Below are positions 42,549 to 52,361 of a stretch of 64,000 bases of DNA, piece by piece. The notes beneath the pieces were generated by a model. That model did no database searches. It was not told the origin of the DNA and saw nothing but the letters and a program-made list of their open reading frames with translations. The DNA is from Novosphingobium sp. CF614 (lineage in GTDB: Bacteria; Pseudomonadota; Alphaproteobacteria; Sphingomonadales; Sphingomonadaceae): NCBI RefSeq assembly GCF_900113255.1, contig NZ_FOOR01000004.1, positions 62,001 through 126,000 on the forward strand. Reading direction: 5' to 3'. Position 1 is the first letter of the stretch; every line of letters begins with the position of its first letter. The translations under genes and the position numbers were made by a program.

Positions 42549-45206
42549 TCAAGTGATCGCGAACGCGTAATCCGCGCCGTCGCCAGCAGTAACCTCTACG
42601 CGACCAACGGTTTTTCCGTCGGCGCGCATTTCCAGCAATTGGCCTGCAAGGTCTGCGAGCAATCCACGCTTTAGTATGTTTTCTATGTTTCGCGCCCCGC
42701 TCTCCACTTCAGTACAGCGCGCGGTGAGCCGGTCAAGTAGCGCGTCATCCCAAACGAACTCAGCACCATAGTTGGTTTCGATCCGCTTGCGGATGCGGTC
42801 GAGATTGATGACCACGATCTCCTTGAGGATCTCCTGCTCGAGCGGGAAGAACGGCACTGTCGCCACCCGGCCCAGGAACGCCGGCTTGAAATATTCGAGC
42901 AGCGCCGGGCGCAGTTCCTGCGCCAGCTCTTCCGGCGCCGGCATCTCGTCCTTGCCCCGGGCCCGGCACAGCGATTCGATGGTGTCGGTGCCCGCGTTCG
43001 AAGTCATGATGATGAGGGTGTTCTTGAAGTCGATGTCACGGCCCTGGCCGTCCTTCATCATGCCCTTGTCGAAGACCTGGTAGAACACGTCCTGGACACC
43101 GGGGTGGGCCTTTTCCATCTCGTCGAGCAGGATCACCGAATAGGGCTTGCGCCGCACCGCCTCGGTCAGCACGCCGCCCTCGCCGTAACCGACATAGCCC
43201 GGCGCGGCGCCGACCAGGGTGGAGACTTTGTGCTCCTCCTTGAACTCGCTCATGTTGATCGTCGTGATGTTCTGCTCGCCGCCATAGAGCAGTTCGGCCA
43301 GCGCCAGCGCCGTCTCGGTCTTGCCCACGCCCGATGTGCCGCAGAACAGGAAGATGCCCAGCGGCTTGCGCGGGTCGGCCAGGCCGGCGCGCGCGGTCTT
43401 GACGGTATGGGCGATCATGTCGAGCGCGTAGGGCTGGCCCTTGATGCGCTGGGCAAGCTGTTCGGCGACGGTCAGGACGGAGCGGATCTCGTCGCTGACC
43501 ATGCGGCCGACGGGGATACCGGTCCATCCCGCGAGCACTTCGGCGACGACGTTGTGATCGACGACGTCGTAGATCATCGGCGTTTCGCCTTGAATCTCGG
43601 CGACTTTCGCCTGTGCCTCGCGAAGCGCGGCGATGGCCGCCTCGCATTCCGGCGTACCCTCTACCGCGTCGGCCACGGCATTGCGCGCCTCGACGACGGC
43701 CTTCACCGCCGCCAGTTCGACCTGCCAGACTTCCGACAGCCGCGCCTTCTCCGCCTCGAGCTCTTCGCGCTCGATCGCCTTGGCCTCGATCTTCGCCCTG
43801 ACGTCGGCGCCGGCCTTGGCCTCGCGTTCGAGCATCCGCACTTCGGAATCGAGCAGGCCGATCTGGCGTTCCAGGTCCTCGACCGGCGCGGGTGTCGCCG
43901 CCTGGCTGATGCCCACGCGCGCGCAGGCGGTATCCAGCAGCGAGATCGCCTTGTCGGGCAATTGGCGGCCGGTGATGTAGCGGTGCGAAAGGCCCGATGC
44001 GGCTTCCAGCGCCTCGCCCAGGATGCGCACGCCGTGGTGCTTCTCCAGCACCGGCACCAGGCCGCGCAGCATGGCGACCGCCAGGTTCTCGCTCGGCTCC
44101 TCCACCTTGACCACCTGGAAGCGGCGGGTGAGCGCCGGGTCCTTTTCGAAGTACTTCTTGTACTCGGCCCAGGTCGTCGCCGCGATCGTGCGCATCTCGC
44201 CGCGCGCGAGCGCGGGCTTGAGCAGGTTGGCCGCGTCGTTCTGCCCTTCGGCGCCGCCCGCGCCGATCAGCGTGTGCGCCTCGTCGATGAAGACGATGAT
44301 CGGCGTCGGGCTCTTCTTGACTTCCTCGATCACCGATTTCAGCCGGTTCTCGAACTCGCCCTTGATGCCCGCGCCGGCCTGCAACAGGCCAAGGTCGAGC
44401 GAGAGCAGGCGGATGTTCTTCAAGGCTTCCGGCACGTCACCCTGGACGATGCGCAGCGCGAAACCTTCCACCACCGCGGTCTTGCCGACGCCCGCTTCCC
44501 CGGTGAGGATCGGGTTGTTCTGGCGGCGACGGGTGAGGATGTCCACGATCTGGCGGATTTCCGGATCGCGGCCGAAGATCGGATCGATCTTGCCCTCGCG
44601 CGCCTGCTGGGTCAGGTCGATGCAGTACTTGGCCAGCGCTTCGCCGCCGCCGGCAGTACCTGGTTGCGGCGCGCCGCCGCCCGCCGTGCTCCCCGGCCCG
44701 GCCGGCGCCGAAGCGGCCTGGGCCGTCCCGGCTTCCTCCGAGCTTTCGGTGATCTTGGCGAAGGCGGATCTCAGCGTCTCGGCCGGGATCCTGGCGAACT
44801 GCGAACTGGCGTCGCGCGCGATGCCGTTCAGGTCGTTGCTGGTCAGCAGCGCCAGCAGCAGGTGGCCCGAACGCACCAGGCTGGAGCCATATTCGAGCGA
44901 GGCGACCAGCCAGGCCTCGCGGATGAGCTTGACCAGGTTCGGGGCTATCGCCGGCGATCGTCCGTTGCCGGTCTTGAAGCCATCGATCTGGCGGTTGATG
45001 TCCTGCGTCATCCGCCCCAGGTCGGCATCGAAGTGGCTGGCGATCACGGCCAGGTCCGAAGTCTGCCGGTCCAGCAGCCGGTTCAGCCAGTGCTCGATCT
45101 CGATATCGTAATTGGTGCGCGAAAGGGCCAAGCCGGCGGCGGCTTCAAGCGCCATGCGGCAGGTGTCGTCAAGTTTCCCGATCAGGCTCTTGAGATTCAG
45201 TTCCAC
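42549..45206 (-). CDS. clpV: T6SS sheath-disassembly AAA+ ATPase ClpV (TssH)
   Basis: The product is 885 residues. The N-domain (1-150) recognises the TssC N-terminus. Two AAA modules follow: Walker A GEAGVGKT (236-243) with HTLIGAGGAEGQNDAANLLK, and Walker A GTSGVGKT (about 619-626) with the region EFKEEHKVSTLVGAAPGYVG. The middle coiled coil lies at roughly 410-530. It recycles contracted TssBC sheath. It is preceded by a 178-base less GC-rich gap after tssG, where a separate promoter is likely. Confidence 0.97.
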   Translation of the reverse strand: MELNLKSLIGKLDDTCRMALEAAAGLALSRTNYDIEIEHWLNRLLDRQTSDLAVIASHFDADLGRMTQDINRQIDGFKTGNGRSPAIAPNLVKLIREAWLVASLEYGSSLVRSGHLLLALLTSNDLNGIARDASSQFARIPAETLRSAFAKITESSEEAGTAQAASAPAGPGSTAGGGAPQPGTAGGGEALAKYCIDLTQQAREGKIDPIFGRDPEIRQIVDILTRRRQNNPILTGEAGVGKTAVVEGFALRIVQGDVPEALKNIRLLSLDLGLLQAGAGIKGEFENRLKSVIEEVKKSPTPIIVFIDEAHTLIGAGGAEGQNDAANLLKPALARGEMRTIAATTWAEYKKYFEKDPALTRRFQVVKVEEPSENLAVAMLRGLVPVLEKHHGVRILGEALEAASGLSHRYITGRQLPDKAISLLDTACARVGISQAATPAPVEDLERQIGLLDSEVRMLEREAKAGADVRAKIEAKAIEREELEAEKARLSEVWQVELAAVKAVVEARNAVADAVEGTPECEAAIAALREAQAKVAEIQGETPMIYDVVDHNVVAEVLAGWTGIPVGRMVSDEIRSVLTVAEQLAQRIKGQPYALDMIAHTVKTARAGLADPRKPLGIFLFCGTSGVGKTETALALAELLYGGEQNITTINMSEFKEEHKVSTLVGAAPGYVGYGEGGVLTEAVRRKPYSVILLDEMEKAHPGVQDVFYQVFDKGMMKDGQGRDIDFKNTLIIMTSNAGTDTIESLCRARGKDEMPAPEELAQELRPALLEYFKPAFLGRVATVPFFPLEQEILKEIVVINLDRIRKRIETNYGAEFVWDDALLDRLTARCTEVESGARNIENILKRGLLADLAGQLLEMRADGKTVGRVEVTAGDGADYAFAIT

Positions 45207-45384
45207 GCCCTCCCCCTTTTCTCGGCTTTTTTCCGGCTTTTCGCGGCTGGCGCGTGCGGCACCATGGCCGCCGTTTTGCCTACGTCAATTAAAACTGACT
45301 GTTAGATGGGCTTTATGACACAATAATTCCGCGGGCATTATTCCGGGCACTATCAAGGCAGCCTAGTAAGCGACCAAGGCTTAC
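45207..45384. other. AT-richer gap inside the T6SS operon
   Basis: This 178-base space separates tssG from clpV. It is less GC-rich than the genes and includes runs such as AATTAAAACTG and a direct/inverted GCATTATTCCGGGCA arrangement. On the minus strand AATTATTGTGTCATAAAG is a possible -10 region. An internal promoter for clpV-hcp-vgrG is plausible but not proven. Confidence 0.4.
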
Positions 45385-46473
45385 TCAACTGGTTTTTTGC
45401 ATCATCGCAGTGGGATCGATGGGGATCAGGCAATCGTTGGCAATGCCCCCTGGGCGAACCGGCGTTCCCATCCAGGTCGTCCAGCCCAGCATCGCCGGTG
45501 AGCCGGCATCGCCAAGCCGCAGCGCGGGTATGTCCGCCGTCGCGATCAGCAGCCGCATGGACGGCCGCTGCTCCAGGCCGGCGGCCAGCGCGCAAAGCTG
45601 CGCCACGATGCGCCGCGATTCGCGCCTGCAGCAGAAGTCCTGCAATTCACGATAAGTCAGCGGACCGATTTCGACCACGTAGTGATGCTGCGCGTCGAGC
45701 ACGGCGGCACCGATCATCGCCGCTTCGCCCACGCCCAGGTCGTCCTCGTCGCCGGGCTGCCCCAACTGGGCGAACTGCGCCTGCGCTCCGCCGATGCGGG
45801 TCTGCTCGGAGGGCGGCACCGCCATCCAGGTCGGGGTCGCCTCGACGATGCGCAGCGGCAGCCCGGTCAGCACTTGCAGCACCGTCTCGACGCTCGCGGC
45901 GCTGCGGCGCACATCGGCGAGATGCGCGACCAGCGTGACCAGCGAGCGGTCCCTGATATCCAACCGGTCGCGCGCGCCCTCCTGACCGATCCCGGCCAGC
46001 GCCACCAGCACATCCTGGACCGGGTCCTGCTTCCCCCGGCCGGCGCGTTCGGCCATCAGCGGCCAGGAATACTTCTCGGCAATGCGCCAGAAGAACGAGA
46101 GCGCGCGGTGGTCGAAGATCGCCAGGAAGTGCCCAAGGGCGAAATCGCGCGCGCGCCGGCGCTGGAGCTGAAGCTCGCTGTAGGGCGGGGGCAGCGCCGG
46201 CGTCGCCCCGGCCAGGCCCATGACATTGGAGACGACGCGCACCTGCCGGTCGTCGCCGCGCCCCGCGCCCCCGGCGTCGGCCCCGGCGACGTCGTTCGCG
46301 GGCAGGCCCATGCGGTCGGACGCGGAAAAGCGGATCGGCTCGACCGCGGGCAGGTCGTCGCGGCCGACTTCGGCCGTGTTGCCGCCACCGCGCGCCCAGC
46401 CCTGGACCGTGCGGGCGGCCTGGACGAAAGTGGAGCGCCTGATCCTCTCGAGCAGTTCGGCGGCGGCAATCAT
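45385..46473 (-). CDS. tssG: Type VI secretion baseplate protein TssG
   Basis: The product is 362 residues. The N-terminus IAAAELLERIRRSTFVQAAR is followed by the signature ALGHFLAIFDHRALSFFWRI (TssG motif FLDLFNHRLLSLFYRAW) and WMAVPPSEQTRIGG. TssG with two TssF copies forms the baseplate wedge. ATG at 46473 is chosen; it overlaps the tssF stop by 4 bases. The longer frame has no TssG character. Confidence 0.95.
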   Translation of the reverse strand: MIAAAELLERIRRSTFVQAARTVQGWARGGGNTAEVGRDDLPAVEPIRFSASDRMGLPANDVAGADAGGAGRGDDRQVRVVSNVMGLAGATPALPPPYSELQLQRRRARDFALGHFLAIFDHRALSFFWRIAEKYSWPLMAERAGRGKQDPVQDVLVALAGIGQEGARDRLDIRDRSLVTLVAHLADVRRSAASVETVLQVLTGLPLRIVEATPTWMAVPPSEQTRIGGAQAQFAQLGQPGDEDDLGVGEAAMIGAAVLDAQHHYVVEIGPLTYRELQDFCCRRESRRIVAQLCALAAGLEQRPSMRLLIATADIPALRLGDAGSPAMLGWTTWMGTPVRPGGIANDCLIPIDPTAMMQKTS

Positions 46474-48284
46474 ATGAGCGGCCGATCGCCGATGCGTGGC
46501 CGCCAAGTCTTCCACACGCCGGTCTCGCGCTGCAAGCGCGCGGTCACCCGCACGAAGCTGTTGAGCGCGCAGGCGCCGGCAAGGAACCGCTCGATCACCG
46601 CGCACAGCAGGAACGAACCGGAGCCGGACAGGCGCTCGTCATCGATCTCCAGGGTAACGTCGATCCCGGAGCACATCGCGGTATGCCCCTTGAACCGCAA
46701 TCGCGCGACGCCCGGCGAGGAACTGACCGAGATCAGCCGCTCGCGCAAGTATTCGCTGTCTGGCGTGTTGCCGGTATCGTAGATCGCCAGGATCTCGCGC
46801 AGCGCCTCGCCCGACAGTTCGTTGCCGACCAGCGTGAGGTAATTGAGCGAAAGCTGGCCGATCAGCTTCCAGTGCGCCGATTCCCCGCGCGCCGGGCGGC
46901 GGGTCGGCGTCGGCTTGGACAAGGCGCTGACGCCGGCGAGACCGTTGATCGTGCCCGAGACGGCCAGGTGCGGCCGGCCGCCGCCGAACGGCAACCGCGC
47001 CGGCAGGTCGCGGTTGGTCGCCAGGATGCTGGTGTTGACCACCGTGGTGTCCTCGGCAAGCAATTGCGCCTGGAGATCGGCGATGGTCAGGAACACGTCG
47101 TCGCCCCCGCCCGGGCTGAAGCTGGAACGGCGCGCGATGGCATGGAAGAACGCGCCAAGCTCGGTCGAACCGCGCTCGAAGGAATAGAGCGAGGGGGTTT
47201 CGATGCGCTCGCCGCTCGCCTTCTGCAAGGTGACGCCGGTGACCGAGTGGACCTCTATCGCGTCCTCCTGCCGGGCGCTGGGGACGATCCGGTATTCGAC
47301 CGAGGTATGATCGAGATAGATCGGCTCCGCCTCCACCGGGAAAAGGTTGATCGCGGGCGCGGCATGCAGTTCGAAATCGTCGGCGCGCACCACGCGCTCG
47401 AGTTCGGAGGAGACGCGGTCGAAGAAGAAGAACAGGTCGAACCTGTTGCCGGCGGCGTTGATGAGACGCCGGTCGAGCCCCGAGACCTCGAAGAACAAGT
47501 GCTTGTGCGGATAGGCGAAATGCTCCTGCAACAGGCCGTAGGACTTGCGCGCGGTCCTGGTCTGGGGAAGCAGCAGCTCGTCCTCCGACAGGCCGAGCAG
47601 GCGCACGCTGTCCGGCCCCAGCAGCACCGCGTTGGGATCGGTGGTGCCGCTGGCCACCGCCACCCCCAGCAGGTTCGCCCCCAGCTGTTCTAGCAGGATC
47701 TGCGCGCGGCGCCCGTCGCTCTTGATGAACAGGCGCAGCTTTTCGATCTCGAGCGCGGCAAGATCGACCTCCGGCCTGGTGGTCTCGAAAGTCAGCCTCA
47801 GCATGCCGCGCGCGCCGCCCATGCCCACCGGGGGCGCTTCGAAGGGCGGGCCGATCATCGAGGCTTCGGCAAGTCGCAGCGGCAGCAGGCGCGTATCGCC
47901 GCACAGGCGATAACGGCAGGCTACCCCGTCGATCTCCTCGGTGGAGATCATCGTCCCCCCGGGCACGGTCACGGGCTCGGCCATGTCCGCCTCCGGCTCC
48001 AGCCGCACCACCATCAGCGAGGGCAAGGGCTGGATCAGGTGCGGGTAAAGCGTCAGCAGCAGCGCGTCCGAAAGCTCGGAATACTCCTCGTCCAGCTTGT
48101 GCCGCAGCCGGCCGTTCAGGAACGCGACCGATTCGATCAGGCGGCTGACATGCGGATCCTCGATCGCATCGCGGCTGATCTTGAGGCGCGCGGCATAGCG
48201 CGGGTAAGCCTCCGCGAAGGCACCGGCATTGCGCTTGAGATAGTCCAGCTCGCGCTGATAGTAGGCAATCAGGTCATCGATCAT
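46470..48284 (-). CDS. tssF: Type VI secretion baseplate protein TssF
   Basis: The product is 604 residues. It opens IDDLIAYYQRELDYLKRNAG and includes PRYAARLKISRDAIEDPHVS, SVAFLNGRLRHKLDEEY and LLLTLYPHLIQPLPSLMVVR, classical TssF. The last region (TAMCSGIDVTLEIDDERLSG, GSFLLCAVIERFLAGACAL) matches the family end. It is a wedge component of the T6SS baseplate. It lies 4 bases after the tssE stop and overlaps tssG. Confidence 0.97.
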   Translation of the reverse strand: MIDDLIAYYQRELDYLKRNAGAFAEAYPRYAARLKISRDAIEDPHVSRLIESVAFLNGRLRHKLDEEYSELSDALLLTLYPHLIQPLPSLMVVRLEPEADMAEPVTVPGGTMISTEEIDGVACRYRLCGDTRLLPLRLAEASMIGPPFEAPPVGMGGARGMLRLTFETTRPEVDLAALEIEKLRLFIKSDGRRAQILLEQLGANLLGVAVASGTTDPNAVLLGPDSVRLLGLSEDELLLPQTRTARKSYGLLQEHFAYPHKHLFFEVSGLDRRLINAAGNRFDLFFFFDRVSSELERVVRADDFELHAAPAINLFPVEAEPIYLDHTSVEYRIVPSARQEDAIEVHSVTGVTLQKASGERIETPSLYSFERGSTELGAFFHAIARRSSFSPGGGDDVFLTIADLQAQLLAEDTTVVNTSILATNRDLPARLPFGGGRPHLAVSGTINGLAGVSALSKPTPTRRPARGESAHWKLIGQLSLNYLTLVGNELSGEALREILAIYDTGNTPDSEYLRERLISVSSSPGVARLRFKGHTAMCSGIDVTLEIDDERLSGSGSFLLCAVIERFLAGACALNSFVRVTARLQRETGVWKTWRPRIGDRPLI

Positions 48285-48288
48285 CGCA

Positions 48289-48759
48289 TCAGCCGGACAA
48301 GTTCACTTCGATGGTGCGGTCGCCAGGACGCACGCTGGCTTCATAGACGACCGTTTCCTCGCTCCGCACGACATTGAGCACCGCCGAGATGCGCAGGCGC
48401 ATCCCGCGCGACGTGGGCCCCTCGTCCAGCTCGATCTCGATGTCGGAAAGCCGGGGTTCGTGCTCGCGGATGACCTGGGCGATCACGCGGCGGGTCCGAT
48501 CCCGCACCACCGGCACCGACATGTCCTCGGTCGAAAGATCGGGGATGCCGTAGCCCAGAATGGTGCGGTCGAGCCCCTCGTACCGGTCGACCAGCGGCAG
48601 GTAGGGCCGCTTGGTGTTGAGCAGGCTTTCAAGATCCCGGCGCAGCGCGATCTTGTAGCGCGTCACCGCCTCGTCCTCGGTTTCCTGCGGGTCGGCGGCC
48701 GCTTGCGGATCGTCGTCGATCAGCCGATCGATCAGCGACTGGGTGATGATCCGGGCCAT
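48289..48759 (-). CDS. tssE: Type VI secretion baseplate protein TssE (gp25-like)
   Basis: The product is 156 residues. The gp25-like lysozyme fold is shown by ILGYGIPDLS, RRVIAQVIREHEPRLSDIEI and LRISAVLNVVRSEETVVYEA, including the EPR motif needed for sheath initiation. Its start overlaps the stop of the second tssC by one base. It nucleates sheath assembly on the baseplate. Confidence 0.95.
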   Translation of the reverse strand: MARIITQSLIDRLIDDDPQAAADPQETEDEAVTRYKIALRRDLESLLNTKRPYLPLVDRYEGLDRTILGYGIPDLSTEDMSVPVVRDRTRRVIAQVIREHEPRLSDIEIELDEGPTSRGMRLRISAVLNVVRSEETVVYEASVRPGDRTIEVNLSG

Positions 48760-50189
48760 CAGGCGGCGGCCTCGTTGCCGATCACGGTGGTCAGGCGGAA
48801 CTCCGACGTGATCTGGTCGAGCTGGTAGTGCGGGCGCAAGTGGATCTCGCAGCCGTAGCTGCCCGGCTTGCCCGGCACTTCGTGCACGCTCACCTGCCCT
48901 TCGCGCAGCGGGTATTTCACCCGCATCTCGGGCGAGGCGTCATCGTTGCCGGTGACGTAGCCGTGCAGCCACTGCTGCAGCAGTCGCTCGCATTCGCGCG
49001 CATCGTTGTACTTGCCCACCCAGTCGCGCGCGATGACTTTCACGTAGTGGGCGAAGCGGGCGACGCAGAAGATGTAGTTGAGCATCGCCCCCATCTTCGC
49101 GTTCATCCGCGCCGCCTCGCCATCATAGTCGGGCGGGCGATGCAGGCTCGGCAGGTTCATGAAGGCCGCCGATCCCGTCAGGTGAAGCTGGCGCAGGACC
49201 AGGATGCCCTGTTCGTTGAGCGCCATTTCCTGGTCCTCGGAGACGGCGTTCTCGACCGCGAAGCGCGCGACCACGCCGCTGCGGTCGCCGGGCAGGAAAT
49301 GGCGGACCGGCCCTTCGACGATGCCGGCTTCGCCCGGCGGCAGGGTCCCCCGGATCGCCGCCGGCCAGCGGTGCCGGGCCATGGCGCGGGCGGTCACGTA
49401 GGCGACCCCGAAGCCGCCGTGAATCCACACCATGTCACGCCCGTCGCGAACCTTCTCGTCATAGACGAAGCCCAGGCGTGGATGGTCGCGGCCGCGATGC
49501 GACCGGCGCACCAGCAGGCGCGGCAGCACCGCGCCGACGAAGCGGCTGTCGGGACGCATGCGGATGCGGTTCCAGCGGGCGAACGAGGGATCGGCGAAAG
49601 TCGCGCCGAGATCCTGGCGCAAATCGAGCTCGTCAAGCCCGTCCAGCGAGAGCATCGACGGGCTGACCCCGACCACGAACGGACAGAACGCGGCCGCGGC
49701 CACTTCCATCAGGCCTTCGAGCACTTCGACATCGTCCACCTTGCCGCCGCGCCCGAGGCGATGGGAGATATCGTGGTCGACAACCATCACGCCATAGGGC
49801 TTGCCGCCCGGCATTCCGAATTCCTGGCTGTAGACCAGATCGAACAGCGTGCTCTGGTCGAAAGCGAGCGCGCGCTCGAGATCGCGGGCGATCTCGGTCC
49901 AGCGCACGTCGAGGATGCGCAGGCGGACCGCGGGATCCTCGATGCTGTCCAGCAGCCACCAGGTCCCGCGCCACAGCGCCTCGAGCTTTTGCAGCGCGGG
50001 GTGATGCAGGATCACGTCGAGCTGCTTTCCCAGATCGCGGTCGATCCGGGCGATCAGGCCAGCGGCCGTCGCCCGAAGGCGTTCGAGGTCGGCGCTTTCG
50101 CGAACGACCGCATCCGGCTCCGCGATATCGGGGTCCGCCAGTGGCGTCGTCGCCCCCTGCCCTTCGGCGAGTGTCGGCGACGACGCCAT
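48759..50189 (-). CDS. Second, divergent sheath large subunit (TssC paralogue)
   Basis: The product is 476 residues. It shares the TssC layout with the upstream tssC: LEALWRGTWWLLDSIEDPAV, FDQSTLFDLVYSQEFGMPGG, CVARFAHYVKVIARDWVGKY and a closing SYGCEIHLRPHYQLDQITSE, yet is clearly diverged throughout. The N-terminal acidic/Pro-rich tail is extra. A pair of TssC-like genes is known from Agrobacterium (tssC40 and tssC41). Whether this copy forms sheath with TssB or acts as a baseplate or cap piece is unknown. It lies 18 bases after tssC and overlaps tssE by one base. Confidence 0.9.
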   Translation of the reverse strand: MASSPTLAEGQGATTPLADPDIAEPDAVVRESADLERLRATAAGLIARIDRDLGKQLDVILHHPALQKLEALWRGTWWLLDSIEDPAVRLRILDVRWTEIARDLERALAFDQSTLFDLVYSQEFGMPGGKPYGVMVVDHDISHRLGRGGKVDDVEVLEGLMEVAAAAFCPFVVGVSPSMLSLDGLDELDLRQDLGATFADPSFARWNRIRMRPDSRFVGAVLPRLLVRRSHRGRDHPRLGFVYDEKVRDGRDMVWIHGGFGVAYVTARAMARHRWPAAIRGTLPPGEAGIVEGPVRHFLPGDRSGVVARFAVENAVSEDQEMALNEQGILVLRQLHLTGSAAFMNLPSLHRPPDYDGEAARMNAKMGAMLNYIFCVARFAHYVKVIARDWVGKYNDARECERLLQQWLHGYVTGNDDASPEMRVKYPLREGQVSVHEVPGKPGSYGCEIHLRPHYQLDQITSEFRLTTVIGNEAAA

Positions 50190-50207
50190 GGCGACCGGGC
50201 GCCCCCG

Positions 50208-51704
50208 TCAGGACGCCGTCGGGATGCGGGCAACCAGGCGCATCGACGTGGTCAATTCCTCGAACTGGAGCCAGGGCCGCAAGTGCGCGACGGCGCTGTA
50301 GGAACCCGGCGCCCCCGGCACTTCCTTCACCTCTACCCGCGCCTCGCGCAGCGGATACTTGGCGCGCGCTTCCTGGCCGGCGCCCTCGGTCGCGTCGACG
50401 TAGTTCATGATCCAGCGGTTCAGCCAGGTCTCGCAGTCGCTGGCCTCCATGAACGAGCCGATCTTGTCGCGCGCCATGACCTTCAGGTAATGGGCGAAGC
50501 GGCTGGTCGCCATGATGTAGGGCAGGCGGGCCGAGATCGCGGCGTTCGCGGTCGCCTCCGGGCGATCGTACTTCTTGGGGTTCTGCGTGGTCTGCGCCCC
50601 GAAGAACACCGAGTAATCGGTATCCTTGTAATGGCACAGCGGCAGGAAGCCGAGGTCCGACAGTTCCTTCTCGCGGCGGTCGGTGATGCCGATCTCGGTC
50701 GGGCACTGGGTGTCGAGGTCGCCGTCATCCGACTGGAAGACGTGGGTCGGCAGGTTCGAAACCTTGCCACCGCCCTCGGCCCCCCGGATCGCGGTGCACC
50801 AGCCGTATTGCGCGAAAGCATCGGTCATGCGCGCGGCGAGCGCATAGGCCGCGTTCATCCAGCAATAGTCGTCATGCTCCATCGACTTGGGCGCGCCGTT
50901 CGCGTCGAACGGCGCTTCCTCGTAGGCGAAAGCCTCGACCGGCTTGGTTTCCTTGCCATAGGGCAGGCGGGCCAGCACGCGCGGCATCGTCAGCGTGACG
51001 AAGCGCGAATCCTCGGACTGCCGGAACGAATTCCACTTGGTGTAGTCGGCGGTCTCGAACAGCTGCTTGAGGTCCATCGGCTTGGACAGTTCCTTGTAGG
51101 AGTCCATGCCGAAGACGTTGGAATCGGCGGCCGAAAGGAACGGAGTGAACCCCGCCGCCGCCACGCTCGAGATATTGGTCAGCAGTTCGACGTCGTCGGG
51201 ATGCTTGGTGAAGTAGTAGTCCCCCACCAGGGCGCCGAACGGCTTGCCGCCGGCGGTGCCGAACTGCTCCTCGTAGACCTTCTTGTAGAGCGTCGACTGG
51301 TCGAAGTCGGTCGCCTTGGCGAGGTCGTTGGCGATTTCCTTCTTGGTCGCGTTGAACATCTGGATCTTCAGCGTGGTGCTGACCTCGCTGTTCTTCACCA
51401 GGTAGTGCAGGCCGCGCCAGGTGCCTTCGAGCTTCCTGAACTTTTCGGCGTGCATGATCGCCGCGAGCTGTTCGGAAATCTGCTCGTCAAGCCGGGCGAT
51501 CGCCTTGCGCAGGGTGACCGTCATGTTCTTGTCGAACTGCACGGTCCCGCTGGTCGCCTCCTGGGCGAGCGTGCGCATCAGTTCCTCGACGCGGCTGGGT
51601 TCGGTCTGCTTGGTGACGCTGATCGCCGCGTCGAGCAGGCTGAGCGGAGCGTCTACGGTTTCGGTCTGGACCGCGCCGGCGCCCTGGGTTTCGGTATCTG
51701 CCAT
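50208..51704 (-). CDS. tssC: Type VI secretion contractile sheath large subunit TssC
   Basis: The product is 498 residues. Signature parts: KLEGTWRGLHYLVKNSEVST, FDQSTLYKKVYEEQFGTAGG, SRFVTLTMPRVLARLPYG and ATSRFAHYLKVMARDKIGSF. With TssB it builds the contractile sheath. The start is 6 bases after the tssB stop. As the closer match to canonical TssC it is expected to be the main sheath protein. Confidence 0.97.
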   Translation of the reverse strand: MADTETQGAGAVQTETVDAPLSLLDAAISVTKQTEPSRVEELMRTLAQEATSGTVQFDKNMTVTLRKAIARLDEQISEQLAAIMHAEKFRKLEGTWRGLHYLVKNSEVSTTLKIQMFNATKKEIANDLAKATDFDQSTLYKKVYEEQFGTAGGKPFGALVGDYYFTKHPDDVELLTNISSVAAAGFTPFLSAADSNVFGMDSYKELSKPMDLKQLFETADYTKWNSFRQSEDSRFVTLTMPRVLARLPYGKETKPVEAFAYEEAPFDANGAPKSMEHDDYCWMNAAYALAARMTDAFAQYGWCTAIRGAEGGGKVSNLPTHVFQSDDGDLDTQCPTEIGITDRREKELSDLGFLPLCHYKDTDYSVFFGAQTTQNPKKYDRPEATANAAISARLPYIMATSRFAHYLKVMARDKIGSFMEASDCETWLNRWIMNYVDATEGAGQEARAKYPLREARVEVKEVPGAPGSYSAVAHLRPWLQFEELTTSMRLVARIPTAS

Positions 51705-51710
51705 TGTCTC

Positions 51711-52220
51711 TTACTCCGAGGGTTCGCCGCTGCCGAGCTGCGCGGAAAGCTGGTTCAGCTTCTCCTGGTCGCCCAGGATCTGCTCGAGCAGGCTTTCGAG
51801 CTCTTCCGAGCTGTCGGCCTTGGCCATCAGGTCGCGCAGGCGGTTGCGGGTCTCCATCAGCTTGCGAAGCGGCTCCACCTGCTCGACGATCTTTTCGGGT
51901 TCGAAATCGTCCATCGAGGAGAACTTGAGGTTCACCTCGAACTCCTTGCCGTTCTTCTCGAGGGTGTTTTCGACCTTCATCTTCACCGCCGGCTCGACGC
52001 GGGCCATGACCTGGTCGAACTTGTCCTTCTTCAGGTCGATGAACTTGCGTTCCTTGAGGCTCTTCTTGGGAACCGCCGAATCGCCCGAGAAATCACCCAT
52101 CACGCCGACGACGAAGGGCAGTTCCTTGATTTCCTGCGCCCCTTCCGTCTCGACGTCGTAAGTGATGTGGACGCGCGGCTTGCGCACCCTCTTCAGCTTG
52201 TCGTGTACCGAGTCCGCCAT
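51711..52220 (-). CDS. tssB: Type VI secretion contractile sheath small subunit TssB
   Basis: The product is 169 residues. [60 protein letters not shown] are canonical TssB. It pairs with TssC in the sheath. A GGGAGA site precedes the ATG. It is separated from tssA by 141 bases, which may contain a promoter for the sheath genes. Confidence 0.97.
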   Translation of the reverse strand: MADSVHDKLKRVRKPRVHITYDVETEGAQEIKELPFVVGVMGDFSGDSAVPKKSLKERKFIDLKKDKFDQVMARVEPAVKMKVENTLEKNGKEFEVNLKFSSMDDFEPEKIVEQVEPLRKLMETRNRLRDLMAKADSSEELESLLEQILGDQEKLNQLSAQLGSGEPSE

Positions 52221-52361
52221 TTCGTTCTCCCTCGATTGCGCCCCTTGACGGCAAGCTTGGCGAAACGCCCGATCATGCCTGACTTACAAGGGCCTCGATT
52301 TCCTCGATTGCAAAGGACCCGGCCTGTCCGGGATCCCCCCGTGGTCCCCGAAGGGGCCGTG

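Noticed and set aside
43104..45305. A 733-codon plus-strand frame opposite clpV
   Set aside because: Antisense shadow of clpV, whose AAA motifs are clear.
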